Origin: an uncultured Bacteroides sp.
GTDB lineage: Bacteria; Bacteroidota; Bacteroidia; Bacteroidales; Bacteroidaceae
NCBI GenBank assembly: GCA_949289265.1
Contig: CASENE010000102.1
Coordinates: 1-64,000 of the forward strand
DNA length: 64,000 bases
Direction of reading: 5' to 3'
Part shown: positions 8,281-18,364 of the stretch, piece after piece
Layout of the letters: each line of letters opens with the position of its first letter
Numbering within the stretch: position 1 is the stretch's first letter
Made by a program: the position numbers and the translations under genes
The notes under the pieces: generated by a model
Databases searched by the model: none
Told to the model about the DNA's origin: nothing
Seen by the model: the letters and a program-made list of their open reading frames with translations, nothing else

Positions 8281-10761
8281 TCAGCGGCGGCACTCGAGGG
8301 TGAGGTGTGCTGGGCGGAGGCCTCGGGCGCGGGCTGTGAAAGTAATCGTCCCCGTCTGTTCGCCGCTCTGCACGATGGCGGTCAACTGGCCGGAAAAGGC
8401 GTGCATGCGGGGCTGGTGGAACGGCTCGAGGCTGGTGGGGTCGCCGTTGGCTGTGGCTCGGAATGTGCCGTTGCCCTTCACCTCAAAGTTGACGAGGCGG
8501 CCGTCGTTCGGGCAGAGGTTGCCATCCTTGTCCACTACGCGTATGGTGATATAGGCCAGATCCTTGCCATTGGCCTCGAGGCAGGTGCGGTCGGCCATCA
8601 GCTCTATGTGGTGCGGTTTGTCGGCAGTATGCACTACTGCCGTGTCGGCCGCCAGGCCCGAAGCGTCGTAGGCAACCACCTTCAGTTCGCCGGGCTCATA
8701 GGCCACGTTGTCCCATATCAGGCGGAAGCGGCGTTGCAGGGCCAGCGAGTCCTTTCCTGCCAACGCTCTGCTTTCGTCGGCGGTCAGTTTGTGTTGGCGA
8801 CCCCGGCTTTTGCCGTTCACGAAAAGCTCGGCTTCGGGGTAGTCGGTGTAGACGAAGACCGGGGTGACCTGGCCCTCGCGCCCTGGCCACGTCCAATGGG
8901 GCAAGACGTGCAGCGTGTGGTCTTCCTTGTTCCACAGGCTGCGGTAGAGGTAGTAGCGGTCCTTGGGGATGGAAGCCAGGTCGATGATGCCAAAAACGGA
9001 GCTGTGGCTGGGCCAGGCGTCGGTGTCGTAGGGTGAGGGTTCGCCCAAGTAGTCGAAGCCGGTCCAAACGAACTGTCCCATTGTCCAGGGATAGTCTTCG
9101 GCCAAGGCCAAGTCTTCGTCGGGTACGTTGGACCAACTGCAAGCCTCCAAGTCGTAGCTCGACGACTGGTGGTCGGGATACTTGGCATCTTTCTTCGGAA
9201 GAACAGGGAACTTGTACACGCCTCTCGAACTTACCGTGGACGAGGTTTCTGACCCCAGCACGACGGACTGTGGCAGCAACCGATAGGCCTCCAAGTAGCG
9301 GAAGGTGCGGTAGTTAAAGCCCGGAACGTCGAGCAGGGTGGCAAAGCCGTTATTTAGCACGCAGGTCACTTGGTCCATGCCGCAAGTCACTAGACGGGTG
9401 GGGTCTTCCCTGTGGCAGATGCCTTGCAGGAAAGCAGCTACCTTGTAGCCTTCGTCCTCACACTGCGTGGGCACCTCGTTGCCGATGCTCCACATCACGA
9501 CGGACGGATTGTTGCGGAAGTGGTGCAGCATGTTCACCATGTCGCGTTCGGCCCATTCATCGAAGAAACGGTGGTAACCGTTCGCGCACTTGGCGATGTC
9601 CCATTCGTCGAAAGGTTCCACCACTAACATAAAACCCAGTTCGTCGCAAAGTTGAACCAATTCCTCGGCCGGCATGTTGTGTGACGTGCGGATGGCATCG
9701 CACCCCATGTCCTTCAGCAGTGTCAGTTGGCGGCGTAGGGCAGACACGTTTATCGCCGCTCCCAAGGGGCCGAGGTCGTGGTGGTTGCATACGCCCCGGA
9801 ACTTTCTCGGACTGCCGTTCAGCACGAATCCCTTGTCGGCCACCACCGCGATGCTGCGGATGCCGAAGCGGGTGGTGTATTCATCCACCTGTTCGTCTCC
9901 CACGTAGATGCGTGACACGGCGCGGTAGAGGTGCGGCGTCTCGGGCGACCACAAGCTAGGGCGCTCCACCAAGAAATTTTGCTCGAAGGGAATGCCCGGG
10001 TTCACCCGGCGTGTATGGTCTTTCGTGGCCGCCACGCGCCCGTCCGGGCCGATAATGTCGGTCACAATGCGTACGTCGCGCCCTTCCGCCCCGTCTATGA
10101 TGGTGCGCAGCCGTACCGAAGCATAGTCCGGGCTGACATATGGCGTAGTGATGTGCGTGCCCCATACGGGCACATGTACCTCGTTTGTCTGCACCAATCG
10201 CACCTTTCGGTACAATCCCGCCCCGGGATACCAGCGGGACGATTGCGGACGGTTCTCCAGGCGGACGGACAATACGTTTGGACGGCCGTCCTTGTTCAGC
10301 AGGTCGGTCACGTCGCAGTGGAAGGCATTGTAGCCGTATGGCCAAAAGCAGGCTTCCTGCCCGTTGACGTAGACGTGCGCCTCGCTCATGGCACCGTCGA
10401 ACAACAGGGTGGCACGTTTGCCTTCAGACACCCGGAACGTGGTCCGGTACCAGCCAACTCCCACGTAGGGCAGGCCGCCCGTACGGCCGGTCTTCACCGA
10501 AGCCTCCGTCTCGAAGTTCTGAGTAACGGCTACCGTCTGAAGGTCGTTATTTCTGTTGAACGGACCGTAGATGGCCCAGTCGTGGGGCACGTTGACTACT
10601 TGCCAATCGCTGTCGTCGAACGTGGGCGACACGGCTTCGGGCACGTCGCCCTTTGTGAATCTCCAACCTTTTTCCAAGGTTACCTCCGTACGCTGCGCTT
10701 GCACAGCCAGCGCGGGCACTAGCCAGGCTCCCAACAGGAGCAAACGTCGTATCTTCTTCAT
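8281..10761 (-). CDS. GH2 beta-galactosidase-type glycosidase
   Basis: An exported 826-residue enzyme with signal peptide MKKIRRLLLLGAWLVPALAVQAQ. It has the GH2 order: N-terminal sugar-binding jelly roll (about 25-200), immunoglobulin-like domain (about 205-305), a TIM barrel (about 310-600) and C-terminal beta domains. WSIGNEVPT holds the likely acid/base Glu near 429, and VLGSETSS the likely nucleophile Glu near 505. GH2 covers beta-galactosidase, beta-mannosidase and beta-glucuronidase. With a GH53 endo-galactanase directly upstream (25-bp gap), beta-galactosidase acting on periplasmic galacto-oligosaccharides is the best reading. Last gene of the PUL operon, followed by a clear terminator. 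Confidence 0.88.
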   Translation of the reverse strand: MKKIRRLLLLGAWLVPALAVQAQRTEVTLEKGWRFTKGDVPEAVSPTFDDSDWQVVNVPHDWAIYGPFNRNNDLQTVAVTQNFETEASVKTGRTGGLPYVGVGWYRTTFRVSEGKRATLLFDGAMSEAHVYVNGQEACFWPYGYNAFHCDVTDLLNKDGRPNVLSVRLENRPQSSRWYPGAGLYRKVRLVQTNEVHVPVWGTHITTPYVSPDYASVRLRTIIDGAEGRDVRIVTDIIGPDGRVAATKDHTRRVNPGIPFEQNFLVERPSLWSPETPHLYRAVSRIYVGDEQVDEYTTRFGIRSIAVVADKGFVLNGSPRKFRGVCNHHDLGPLGAAINVSALRRQLTLLKDMGCDAIRTSHNMPAEELVQLCDELGFMLVVEPFDEWDIAKCANGYHRFFDEWAERDMVNMLHHFRNNPSVVMWSIGNEVPTQCEDEGYKVAAFLQGICHREDPTRLVTCGMDQVTCVLNNGFATLLDVPGFNYRTFRYLEAYRLLPQSVVLGSETSSTVSSRGVYKFPVLPKKDAKYPDHQSSSYDLEACSWSNVPDEDLALAEDYPWTMGQFVWTGFDYLGEPSPYDTDAWPSHSSVFGIIDLASIPKDRYYLYRSLWNKEDHTLHVLPHWTWPGREGQVTPVFVYTDYPEAELFVNGKSRGRQHKLTADESRALAGKDSLALQRRFRLIWDNVAYEPGELKVVAYDASGLAADTAVVHTADKPHHIELMADRTCLEANGKDLAYITIRVVDKDGNLCPNDGRLVNFEVKGNGTFRATANGDPTSLEPFHQPRMHAFSGQLTAIVQSGEQTGTITFTARARGLRPAHLTLECRR

Positions 10762-10786
10762 ATCCTATATATAAAATATGAAGAGT

Positions 10787-11863
10787 TCAGCTTTTAAAAG
10801 CATCCAATGCGCTGGTGGGGCGGCCGCTGTCGTCGAAGGCACCCTTGAAGTAGCCGTTCCAACCGGCGTAGCACTGGGGCTCCCAGTAGAACACGCCAAG
10901 GCAGGCGGACAATTCGCGGCAGCGGGCCAGCAACTCGGTGAGGTAGGCCAGCGAGGTATCCTGTTCGTCCCAATTCATGCCGGTCTCGCAAATCATCACT
11001 TCTTTGCCATAGCGGGTGTTCATGTCCTGCATGTTGGCCACGCAGTCGGCCAGCATTGTCTGCCAGTTGTCCGCCTCGGGGTAGAGGGACATGCCGATAA
11101 CGTCATACTCGGCCCCGTTCTGTTGCAGCATGTCGAATATCCAGCGGAAGAGGCTGTTGTCGTCTCCGCTTTGGATGTGTACGATAACTTTCGTTTCGGG
11201 GAACACCTCCTTTACGGCACGGCAGCCTGTGGTGATGAAGGAGGCAAAGTTGGCCGGGTTGGCCGGGTAGGTGATGCCGTCGGACTGTATGTTGTAGGTG
11301 GCGCCGCTCAGGGCTTGGTCCGTGTCCCACAGCATGCCAGGACCGTTTTCGTTGCCCACTTGCACCCATTCGGGGGTGATGCCTTGTGCGTTCAGGGCAT
11401 TCAGCACGTCCTGAGTGTGGGTGCGGATGGCATTGTGTAGCTCGTCCAGCGTCAGGCCCTGCCAAGCAGTTGGCTTGAACTGGGCGGAGGGATCTGCCCA
11501 CGTGTCGCTGTAGTGGAAGTCTATCAGCAGGCGGTAGCCCAGTTGGTGGGCACGCCAAGCCTTGGCCAGCACGTCGTCGCGGTTACACCAGCCGTCTGCG
11601 GGATTCACCCAGACGCGGAGGCGGATGGCATTGAAGCCCAAGTCGCGCAACAGGGTCATGCATTCGGTGTCGCGCCCGTCGGCGGTGTAGAATCGGATGC
11701 CTGATGCTTCCATTTGTGTCAGCCAGCTTATGTCGGCTCCTTTGGCAAAGCCACTCATGTCATAGACGGGGTCTTCGGGGAAGACGGGCGTATCGTTGTT
11801 GTCGTTGCAGGCGGCTGTCCCCAGCAGGAGCAGGCCCGACAAGAATAAATGTTTCAGTTTCAT
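10787..11863 (-). CDS. GH53 endo-beta-1,4-galactanase lipoprotein
   Basis: A 358-residue protein with lipoprotein signal (LLLLGTAAC, Cys 19), so probably anchored in the outer membrane. The TIM barrel carries GH53 hallmarks: GFAKGADISWL, NAIRLRVWVNP, IDFHYSDTWADP, VGNENGPGML with the acid/base Glu near 172, and VMICETG with the nucleophile Glu near 293. GH53 enzymes cut beta-1,4-galactan, the side chain of rhamnogalacturonan I and type I arabinogalactan. At the cell surface it would make oligosaccharides for import by the SusC/D pair of the same operon. Length is typical. Confidence 0.95.
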   Translation of the reverse strand: MKLKHLFLSGLLLLGTAACNDNNDTPVFPEDPVYDMSGFAKGADISWLTQMEASGIRFYTADGRDTECMTLLRDLGFNAIRLRVWVNPADGWCNRDDVLAKAWRAHQLGYRLLIDFHYSDTWADPSAQFKPTAWQGLTLDELHNAIRTHTQDVLNALNAQGITPEWVQVGNENGPGMLWDTDQALSGATYNIQSDGITYPANPANFASFITTGCRAVKEVFPETKVIVHIQSGDDNSLFRWIFDMLQQNGAEYDVIGMSLYPEADNWQTMLADCVANMQDMNTRYGKEVMICETGMNWDEQDTSLAYLTELLARCRELSACLGVFYWEPQCYAGWNGYFKGAFDDSGRPTSALDAFKS

Positions 11864-11945
11864 GTCTTTGTTTTTTCTTTTTAATGGTAATCAGTAAGGG
11901 GGCAACGGCGTGCGGAGCGGCAGGTACCGTTGCCCGTATATAAAC

Positions 11946-13646
11946 CTATTGGAGGGTCATCGTGTAGGTGGCTTGCACGAGATCTACTGTTAGCAGGTAA
12001 GTGCCTGTTTCGGCGCTGAAAGGGATGTTGGGTACGCTGTCCACGCCTTGGTAGAGCAGAATGCCGTCTCCGCCGCCTAATGTTACCGTCCAACTCTCAT
12101 CCAGTACGATCTGGAAGCCCCATGGAGTATCGCTTGTAATTTCCACTGTGGCAGTGTATACGCCCGGTGTGTCTGTGGTGGTCATGGCGTGAAGATCCCA
12201 ATTGTCGTTGAAGCCGCTGTAGTAGACTTCTTGCACGGGTGTCAGGCTATAGGTCAGCGCGCTCAGCGAAACGTTCATGAAGTAGAGTCCGGGGGTGGGA
12301 GCGGGCAGGTTGCTGTTGCTCTTGAAGAGGAGCGTTCCAGCGTAGGCATCGCCTTCGCCCAGGGCATAGTAGTCATTCCAGTTGTCGCGCTCGATGGCTA
12401 TCTGGTAGCCCCATTCGGAGTTGACGTTGGCCACGCCGGCATACGACTGGGTGGTGTTGTCGTAGAGGCGCAGGTAGTTGTCGAAGGTCCAGCTGCCGCT
12501 GGTCAGGTCGTCCACGCCGGGCAGGAATATCAGCGGGGCGGCTTCCTCTTCCTCTTGGCTGCCGGCCTGAACGGTGGCTGTCCAGTGGGCGTTGTCGCTC
12601 AGATCGATGATCAGGGTGCAGTCGCCTGTCGAGGGGATGTTGACGGTGATATCGCCCGGTTGGTCGGTAAGGACGAGGGCATCGCCTTCTTGTGCAAAGG
12701 CAATGGACATAGGCGTTGCGGCAGCATCGTTGGTAGCACTGTTGCTGTCGTACAGACTTCCGTTAGCAGAAAGCTGAATGGTGGCCGTGCCAGCCTCAGC
12801 AGCTTGGAAGAGCAGCGTCCAGCGGTTGTTGGGACGGTCGAAGGTGAGTTCGCCTGCGATGTCGCCCGTCAGGTTCAAGGCGTGGAGCGAAAGGGCTGTC
12901 CAGTACAGTTCGTTCACATCGGCCACCACGTAGTAACAGCCGGCCGGGTTGGGGAACCAGCTGTTCCACTTGTTCTCAGCCTCGGACAGGGTGAAGGGGT
13001 TGCCGTCAATCGGGGCGGCTCCCCAGACAGTGCCGTCGCCTTCCTGCAAGTAGAAGTTGTACCAGCCCGTCACGCCGAGGAAGCCCTCATAATGACCGTC
13101 GGACTGTGGCGAGTAGAGGCTCATGCCGGTGGGCGCCTGCGAGCTGTCCAACACGAAGAGGCGGCTCATGTCTATCAGGTAGGGCGTGACGCTGACGGCT
13201 ACGGCGTTGGTGTAGACCGGTTCCATGTTGGCACCCGATCGGGCGGCAAGACGGAAGTAGATGTTGGCGGCCACGTCTGGCTGTGCTCCCACACTTTGGG
13301 CCAAGGCATTGAGCGTGGCTCCGGTGTAGGCTTTGGAGTAAGAGGTTTCCGTCGTCTCGACTATGGAGGAGAAGTTTTCGTCGGCCGAGGCTTCAAGGGT
13401 CATGGAGAGTTGTCCGCCGGGGGCGGTCAGGTCGGGGTCGCTCACCACGAGGTTGTCTGTCGACCAGGCCAGGGACAGGACTATCTCGTCGCTGTGCTCC
13501 TGGGTCAGCACGATGTTCTCTTCCGAGGCTATCAGTTGCCCTGGTTCGATGCTGTTCAGGTATAGCTTGTCCTCGTCTTTCTCGCAGGCTGTCACCGTCA
13601 GGAAGGAAAGCAGGCCGAGGAGGGAGTTTCTGATGATGGTTTTCAT
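11946..13646 (-). CDS. SusE-like surface glycan-binding lipoprotein
   Basis: A 566-residue protein with signal MKTIIRNSLLGLLSFLTVTAC and Cys 21 lipidation. The N-terminal part (about 25-150, with LSLAWSTDNL and SMTLEASADENFSS) is a SusE-type Ig-like domain, followed by two or three repeated beta-sandwich modules with similar phrases, such as GLYFMNVSLSALTYSL and GTYLLTVDLVQATYTM. These resemble the starch-binding modules of SusE/SusF but here probably bind galactan. No catalytic motif is seen. It sits between SusD and GH53 in the operon, the standard place for a surface glycan-binding protein. The ligand is inferred from the neighbours only. Confidence 0.85.
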   Translation of the reverse strand: MKTIIRNSLLGLLSFLTVTACEKDEDKLYLNSIEPGQLIASEENIVLTQEHSDEIVLSLAWSTDNLVVSDPDLTAPGGQLSMTLEASADENFSSIVETTETSYSKAYTGATLNALAQSVGAQPDVAANIYFRLAARSGANMEPVYTNAVAVSVTPYLIDMSRLFVLDSSQAPTGMSLYSPQSDGHYEGFLGVTGWYNFYLQEGDGTVWGAAPIDGNPFTLSEAENKWNSWFPNPAGCYYVVADVNELYWTALSLHALNLTGDIAGELTFDRPNNRWTLLFQAAEAGTATIQLSANGSLYDSNSATNDAAATPMSIAFAQEGDALVLTDQPGDITVNIPSTGDCTLIIDLSDNAHWTATVQAGSQEEEEAAPLIFLPGVDDLTSGSWTFDNYLRLYDNTTQSYAGVANVNSEWGYQIAIERDNWNDYYALGEGDAYAGTLLFKSNSNLPAPTPGLYFMNVSLSALTYSLTPVQEVYYSGFNDNWDLHAMTTTDTPGVYTATVEITSDTPWGFQIVLDESWTVTLGGGDGILLYQGVDSVPNIPFSAETGTYLLTVDLVQATYTMTLQ

Positions 13647-13699
13647 ATCTGATATGTATATGCTCGTTTATATATTATGGATTTATTAGGAATATGCGG

Positions 13700-15286
13700 T
13701 CAATAGCCTTCGTTGTAGAGGTTGGGGTTGGCCGTCAGTTCCGTGGAGGGGATGGGATAATAGTTGAAGCGGTTGTCTACGGCCTGTCCGTCGCGCGAGC
13801 CGCCTTTCCACTGCCACAGGTAGTCGGCGGTGGTGAAGCGGTTGTAGCGGATGAGGTCAGTGCGGCGCACGCATTCGGTGTAGAGTTCGCGGGCCCGTTC
13901 GTCTAGCAGGAAGTCGGTAGTCAGCTGTGCCTCGACGATGTTGCCCGACGTGTCTCCGTAGGCTCGTTCACGCACTTGGTTGACGTAACCTAAGGCCTCG
14001 GTGCGGGTAGCTCCTTGTCCGCCACGCACGACGGCTTCGGCCAGCATCAGGTAGACATCGGCCAGACGGAAGACGGGATAGTCGGTGCTGGCGCCGTCCG
14101 AGGTCGTGTTGGAGGCCGCTTGGCCTGCGTCGGTCAGGTTGGTCCACTTTACGGTGAGGTAGCCGTTGCTTTGGTCTTCCACTACGTCGATGTCCAGCGT
14201 CTGTCCTTCGGTGAAGAACAGGGCGCGCTGGTCGCCGTCGGAGAAGAGCGAAGGCAACGAGGGGCGCATACGGAAATTCCCCCAGCCGGAGACGGCCCCG
14301 TAGTCGGCGGGCACCTGGAAGTCTGAGGCGTTGTTGATGGCACCGCATACCATGTAGGTGGTCGTTCCCCACGACGTGGTGTGGGTGGCATCTACGGGGA
14401 AGGCAAAGATGATTTCGTTGGTGCGCAGGTGGTTGTCGGCATTGAAAAGTTTGGTGTAGTCAGGTTCCAGACTGTAGCCGGCTTCTATCACCCGACGGCA
14501 ATAGGTGACGCAGTCCGTCCAGCGAGCCTCGCCGGTGTAGACCTCGGCGTTGAGGTAGAGGCGTGCCAGCAAGGTATAGGCGGCTTGTCGGCAGGCACGG
14601 CCATATTCGCAGGCGGTACGATCCAGCAGGTCGGCATCAATATCCAGCAATTCGCTTTCCACATAGTCGAAGATTTGCGCCGAGGTGTAACGCGGCGGCA
14701 CGTAGCTGCCCACGGGGTCGGCCTCGGTCACGAAAGGCACGTTGCGGAAGAAGTCCATGACATGGCTGTAGGCCAAGGCGCGGAGGAAGCGGGCTTCGGC
14801 GCGATAGTGGCGGATTTCCTCTTGATCGGCTTCGCTGAAGGAGGCGATGCGTTCGTCCGTGGCGTTGCGCAGGAACTCATTGCACAAGGCAATGTTGTAG
14901 TAGATGCGGTAGTACATGTCGGACACAATCAGGTCGTTGGCATCCCAACTGAGGTAGGTCAGTCCGGTCATGTTGTCGCCGGCCAGCCAAGTGTAGACCA
15001 CTTCGTCCGTGCCGCACTCCTGCATGTTGAAATAGTTGCGCATGTAGTCCCAGCCCTTGTTGGTGGTGAGGTCGGCGTTTCCTCCGCCTTTCTCCTGGCC
15101 TGCGATGGTGAAGGCTACATATAGTTTGCCGAGCACGGCTTTGTAATTGTCTACGCTGGTGTAGACCGTGGCCGATGTTTCTTCGATGTGGGGATACTGG
15201 TCCAGGTCGCCCACACAGGAGGTTGTCAGCGTGCCGCCTGTAGCGAGCAGGGCGGCGCAAATCAGGTGATATATTTTTTTCATCAT
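13700..15286 (-). CDS. SusD/RagB family nutrient-binding lipoprotein
   Basis: A 528-residue protein from the tandem start MMKKIYHLICAALLATGG, with the lipobox LTTSC and mature end CVGDLDQYP. It has the SusD TPR-like fold: ALAYSHVMDFFRNVPFVTE in the helical part and the conserved C-terminal phrases DYPVFRLADVYLMLAEAVVRG, VNQVRERA and LLDERARELYTEC. SusD caps the SusC transporter and binds the glycan at the surface. The frame is open for 14 more codons upstream (to 15328), but the signal peptide supports 15286. It follows susC by about 50 bp and would bind galactan fragments. Confidence 0.95.
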   Translation of the reverse strand: MMKKIYHLICAALLATGGTLTTSCVGDLDQYPHIEETSATVYTSVDNYKAVLGKLYVAFTIAGQEKGGGNADLTTNKGWDYMRNYFNMQECGTDEVVYTWLAGDNMTGLTYLSWDANDLIVSDMYYRIYYNIALCNEFLRNATDERIASFSEADQEEIRHYRAEARFLRALAYSHVMDFFRNVPFVTEADPVGSYVPPRYTSAQIFDYVESELLDIDADLLDRTACEYGRACRQAAYTLLARLYLNAEVYTGEARWTDCVTYCRRVIEAGYSLEPDYTKLFNADNHLRTNEIIFAFPVDATHTTSWGTTTYMVCGAINNASDFQVPADYGAVSGWGNFRMRPSLPSLFSDGDQRALFFTEGQTLDIDVVEDQSNGYLTVKWTNLTDAGQAASNTTSDGASTDYPVFRLADVYLMLAEAVVRGGQGATRTEALGYVNQVRERAYGDTSGNIVEAQLTTDFLLDERARELYTECVRRTDLIRYNRFTTADYLWQWKGGSRDGQAVDNRFNYYPIPSTELTANPNLYNEGY

Positions 15287-15337
15287 TGATGTCTGTTTAT
15301 ATAAGGTTGATTCTAGCTTTTTCTTCATCCGGACACT

Positions 15338-18322
15338 TTAGAAGTCGAAGCCCAGGGTGAGCGAATAGGTGCGTGGACGCGGATAGAACGAGGCATCCAT
15401 GCCGCTGGGCACCTCAGGGTCGGCACCGGAATACTTGGTGATGCAGAACACGTTTTGCACCAGCAGGCTGGCGCTGAGGCCGAACCATCGGCACACACGG
15501 CCGAAGTTGTAGGACAGCGACAGGTTGTCCATCTTCAAGAACGAGCCGTTCTCCACATAGTAGTCCGACAGGTGTTGGCGGTTCTGGAAGCCCGTCTCCA
15601 GATAGCTGTGGTGCAGGTTGTTCAGTTGGCTGGTGTTGTAGCTCATCGTTTCCCAGGCGCCGGTATTCATGGCCATGCCGTTGTAGACATAGTTTCCCAC
15701 GTTGGCACGGAGGCTGGTGCTCAGCGTCCATTTCTTGTAGCTGAGCGAGGTGCTCAGGCCGAAAATGAAGTCGGGTGCGGCAGACTTGTAGCGGTAGCGG
15801 TCGTCGGTGTTGATGACTCCATCGCCGTTCAGGTCGGCATAGGCGCCCTCCACGGGGCGGCCTGTCTTTTCGTCATACAGTTGTTTGTAGACGTAGAACA
15901 TATAGGGCTCGTATCCCTCGCTCAACACCTGCACGCAGTGGCCGTCTATCCAGGCACCGGCTTCGATGTTGGTGGCGGCGCCGCCCTCGACAAGGGAGAG
16001 GTTTTTCACCTTCATCTTCTGCCACGTCATGTTGAAACTTATGTCCCAGTTCCAGTTGTCGGTCTTGACGGGCGTTGCGTTGAGGCTCACTTCGATGCCT
16101 TGGCTGTCCACGTTGCCCACGTTGGTCAGGATGCTCTTGTCGAAGTTTACTCCGGCGGGCGAAGGCACGGTGGCCAGCAAGTCTTTAGTCTGACGGGTGT
16201 AGTAGTCGAAGCTGCCCGTGATGCGGTCGTCCAGGAATCCGAAGTCAAAGCCCACGTTCCACGACGTGGTGGTCTCCCACTTCAAGTCGGACACGTAAGC
16301 CTCCGGGCGGAACGTGTGGTGATATTCGGTGCCGAACTGCGCCTCGGCTCCGGTCTGGCTGACGGTGTAGACCGGCAGGTAGTTATAATTGCCGATGCCG
16401 TCTTGCTGGCCGGTGACACCGTAGCTGGCGCGCAGCTTCAGGTTGCTCAGCACGGGGTTGTCCTTCAGAAAGTCCTCCTCGGTGACGCGCCAGCCCAAGG
16501 CCACGGAGGGGAAGGTTCCCCAACGGTTGTCGGCACTGAAGCGCGAAGTGCCGTCGCGGCGTACGGTAGCCGTCAGCATGTAGCGCGAGTCGAACGAATA
16601 GTTCAGACGGGCATAATAGGAGAGGAGAACGTGGCGTTGGTCGGAGGCGGCGATGCTGCTCTGCGACACGCCCTGCGTATTGAGTTCGTCGTAGGCTGGG
16701 CTCGTTGTCTTCCAATATTGGTAGTCATAGCCGACAGTGGCATCCACGTTGCTCTTCCAGCTTTCGAAATATTTGCTGTAATTCAGATAGGCTGTCAGCA
16801 GGCGGTTGATGTTCTTCTGTGGGCCATATTCGTAGTCGCGGCCGCCGCTGGTGTTGAACTGGGCCGCCTCGGCGGGCACATAGACTTCGCCCTGTCCTTT
16901 GGCATAGTCATAGCCCAAGGTGGCGTGGAACTTCAGTTCGGGCAGGAAGTGCATCTTATAGTCTACATCGAAGTTGCCCACGAAGCGGGATACGCGGCTG
17001 GTGGACTTGTATTGCCGGATGGCGCCCACGGGGTTCACCGTGCCGCCGTTGACCAGTTGACCCACATTGTCCGTGGCTTCGGTATAGCCGCCGAAGGTTC
17101 CTAAGCCGGAGTAGACGGGCAGGGTGGGATTCCACGTGGCGGCGTTCCAGATGGCATCGGTGTTGGCAAAGCGGTTGTTGTTCAGCGAGCCTTTCACGTT
17201 GAGGGTCAGCTTCAGGTGATCATCGAAGAAGCTGGGCGAAAGAGATACGCTGCCGGTCAGGCGCTTGGCCTTGTCGGTGTCCAGCAGTCCGTTCTGCACA
17301 TAGTAGCCCACGGAGGCGCGGACGGGGAAATTTTCGGCGATGCTGCCGGACAGGCTCAGGTTGTTGTCCGTGCCGTAAGCCGGACGGTAGACTTCGTCGT
17401 TCCAGTCGGTGCGGGCTGTGCCCAGCAGGGCCTGTTGGGCTGCGCTGCCCTGCGTGTTGACCACGTGGACAAATTCATCATAGCTCAACATATCGGTCAG
17501 GGCTGTTTGGGTCTGGATGGACTGTGTGGTACTGAACGTTGCCTTCAGGCGGCCGCTGCTCCCCTTCTTGGTGGTGATGATGATGACACCGTTTGAGGCG
17601 CGCGAACCGTAGATGGCCGTCGAAGAGGCGTCCTTCAAGATGGTCATGCTTTCGATGTCGTTCGGATTGATAAGCGAAAGGAAGTTTCCGCTGTTCCCGC
17701 TGATGCCTCCCGTCTCGAGGGGGACGCCGTCCAACACGATGAGCGGGTCGTTGGATGCCGTCAGCGAGGCGCCTCCACGGATGCGGATGGTGCTGCCCGC
17801 TGTGGGCGAACCGCTGTTGCTCATGATTTGCACGCCACTCACCTTTCCGTTGATCAACTGTTCGGGCGAAGCAATCAAACCGGCGTTGAAATCGTCGCTC
17901 TTGACGTTGGTGACCGAGCCGGTCAGGTCGCTCTTGCGCGTTGTTCCATAACCAATCACCACCACGTCGCTCAGCACTTGTGCGTTCGGTTGCAACTTCA
18001 CGAAGAGGTTGCCGTCGGCGGGGATGGGCACGGTCACGGTGGTGTAGCCCACGTAAGAGATTTGCAGTTCTTTCACCTCGTCGGGCACCTTCAGCACGAA
18101 GTTGCCGTCCAAGTCGGTAATCACGCCGGTCGAAGTCCCCTTCGCCGTTACGCTTGCGCCAATCATGGGCATGTCGGTTTCGTCCACAACCTGCCCCTTC
18201 ACCTCGCGTCCGCTCTGAGCCCAAAGCGGAGAGGCCATTCCCAAGCAAGCAACGCACCACAAGCACAAGAAGAACTGTCGTACTTTGCTCGCATTCCAGA
18301 GTTTGTTTTTCATACGTAACAT
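15338..18322 (-). CDS. SusC/RagA family TonB-dependent transporter
   Basis: The 994-residue outer-membrane protein has a signal peptide (to about residue 36, SPLWAQ), then a carboxypeptidase-like Ig domain (VKGQVVDETDMPMIGASV), the TonB-box region (LSDVVVIGYGTTRKSDLTG), the plug (IRIRGGASLTASNDPLIVLDG and AIYGSRASNGVIIITTKKG) and a 22-strand barrel ending in TYSLTLGFDF. It imports oligosaccharides using TonB energy, as a complex with the adjacent SusD. A start at 18313 (MKNKLW) is also possible. It lies 42 bp after the glycosidase gene, so it is inside the operon, not at its head. Confidence 0.97.
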   Translation of the reverse strand: MLRMKNKLWNASKVRQFFLCLWCVACLGMASPLWAQSGREVKGQVVDETDMPMIGASVTAKGTSTGVITDLDGNFVLKVPDEVKELQISYVGYTTVTVPIPADGNLFVKLQPNAQVLSDVVVIGYGTTRKSDLTGSVTNVKSDDFNAGLIASPEQLINGKVSGVQIMSNSGSPTAGSTIRIRGGASLTASNDPLIVLDGVPLETGGISGNSGNFLSLINPNDIESMTILKDASSTAIYGSRASNGVIIITTKKGSSGRLKATFSTTQSIQTQTALTDMLSYDEFVHVVNTQGSAAQQALLGTARTDWNDEVYRPAYGTDNNLSLSGSIAENFPVRASVGYYVQNGLLDTDKAKRLTGSVSLSPSFFDDHLKLTLNVKGSLNNNRFANTDAIWNAATWNPTLPVYSGLGTFGGYTEATDNVGQLVNGGTVNPVGAIRQYKSTSRVSRFVGNFDVDYKMHFLPELKFHATLGYDYAKGQGEVYVPAEAAQFNTSGGRDYEYGPQKNINRLLTAYLNYSKYFESWKSNVDATVGYDYQYWKTTSPAYDELNTQGVSQSSIAASDQRHVLLSYYARLNYSFDSRYMLTATVRRDGTSRFSADNRWGTFPSVALGWRVTEEDFLKDNPVLSNLKLRASYGVTGQQDGIGNYNYLPVYTVSQTGAEAQFGTEYHHTFRPEAYVSDLKWETTTSWNVGFDFGFLDDRITGSFDYYTRQTKDLLATVPSPAGVNFDKSILTNVGNVDSQGIEVSLNATPVKTDNWNWDISFNMTWQKMKVKNLSLVEGGAATNIEAGAWIDGHCVQVLSEGYEPYMFYVYKQLYDEKTGRPVEGAYADLNGDGVINTDDRYRYKSAAPDFIFGLSTSLSYKKWTLSTSLRANVGNYVYNGMAMNTGAWETMSYNTSQLNNLHHSYLETGFQNRQHLSDYYVENGSFLKMDNLSLSYNFGRVCRWFGLSASLLVQNVFCITKYSGADPEVPSGMDASFYPRPRTYSLTLGFDF

Positions 18323-18364
18323 TTGAATTAAGTTGAATTATTAAGTAAGTAGTATTAGGTATTT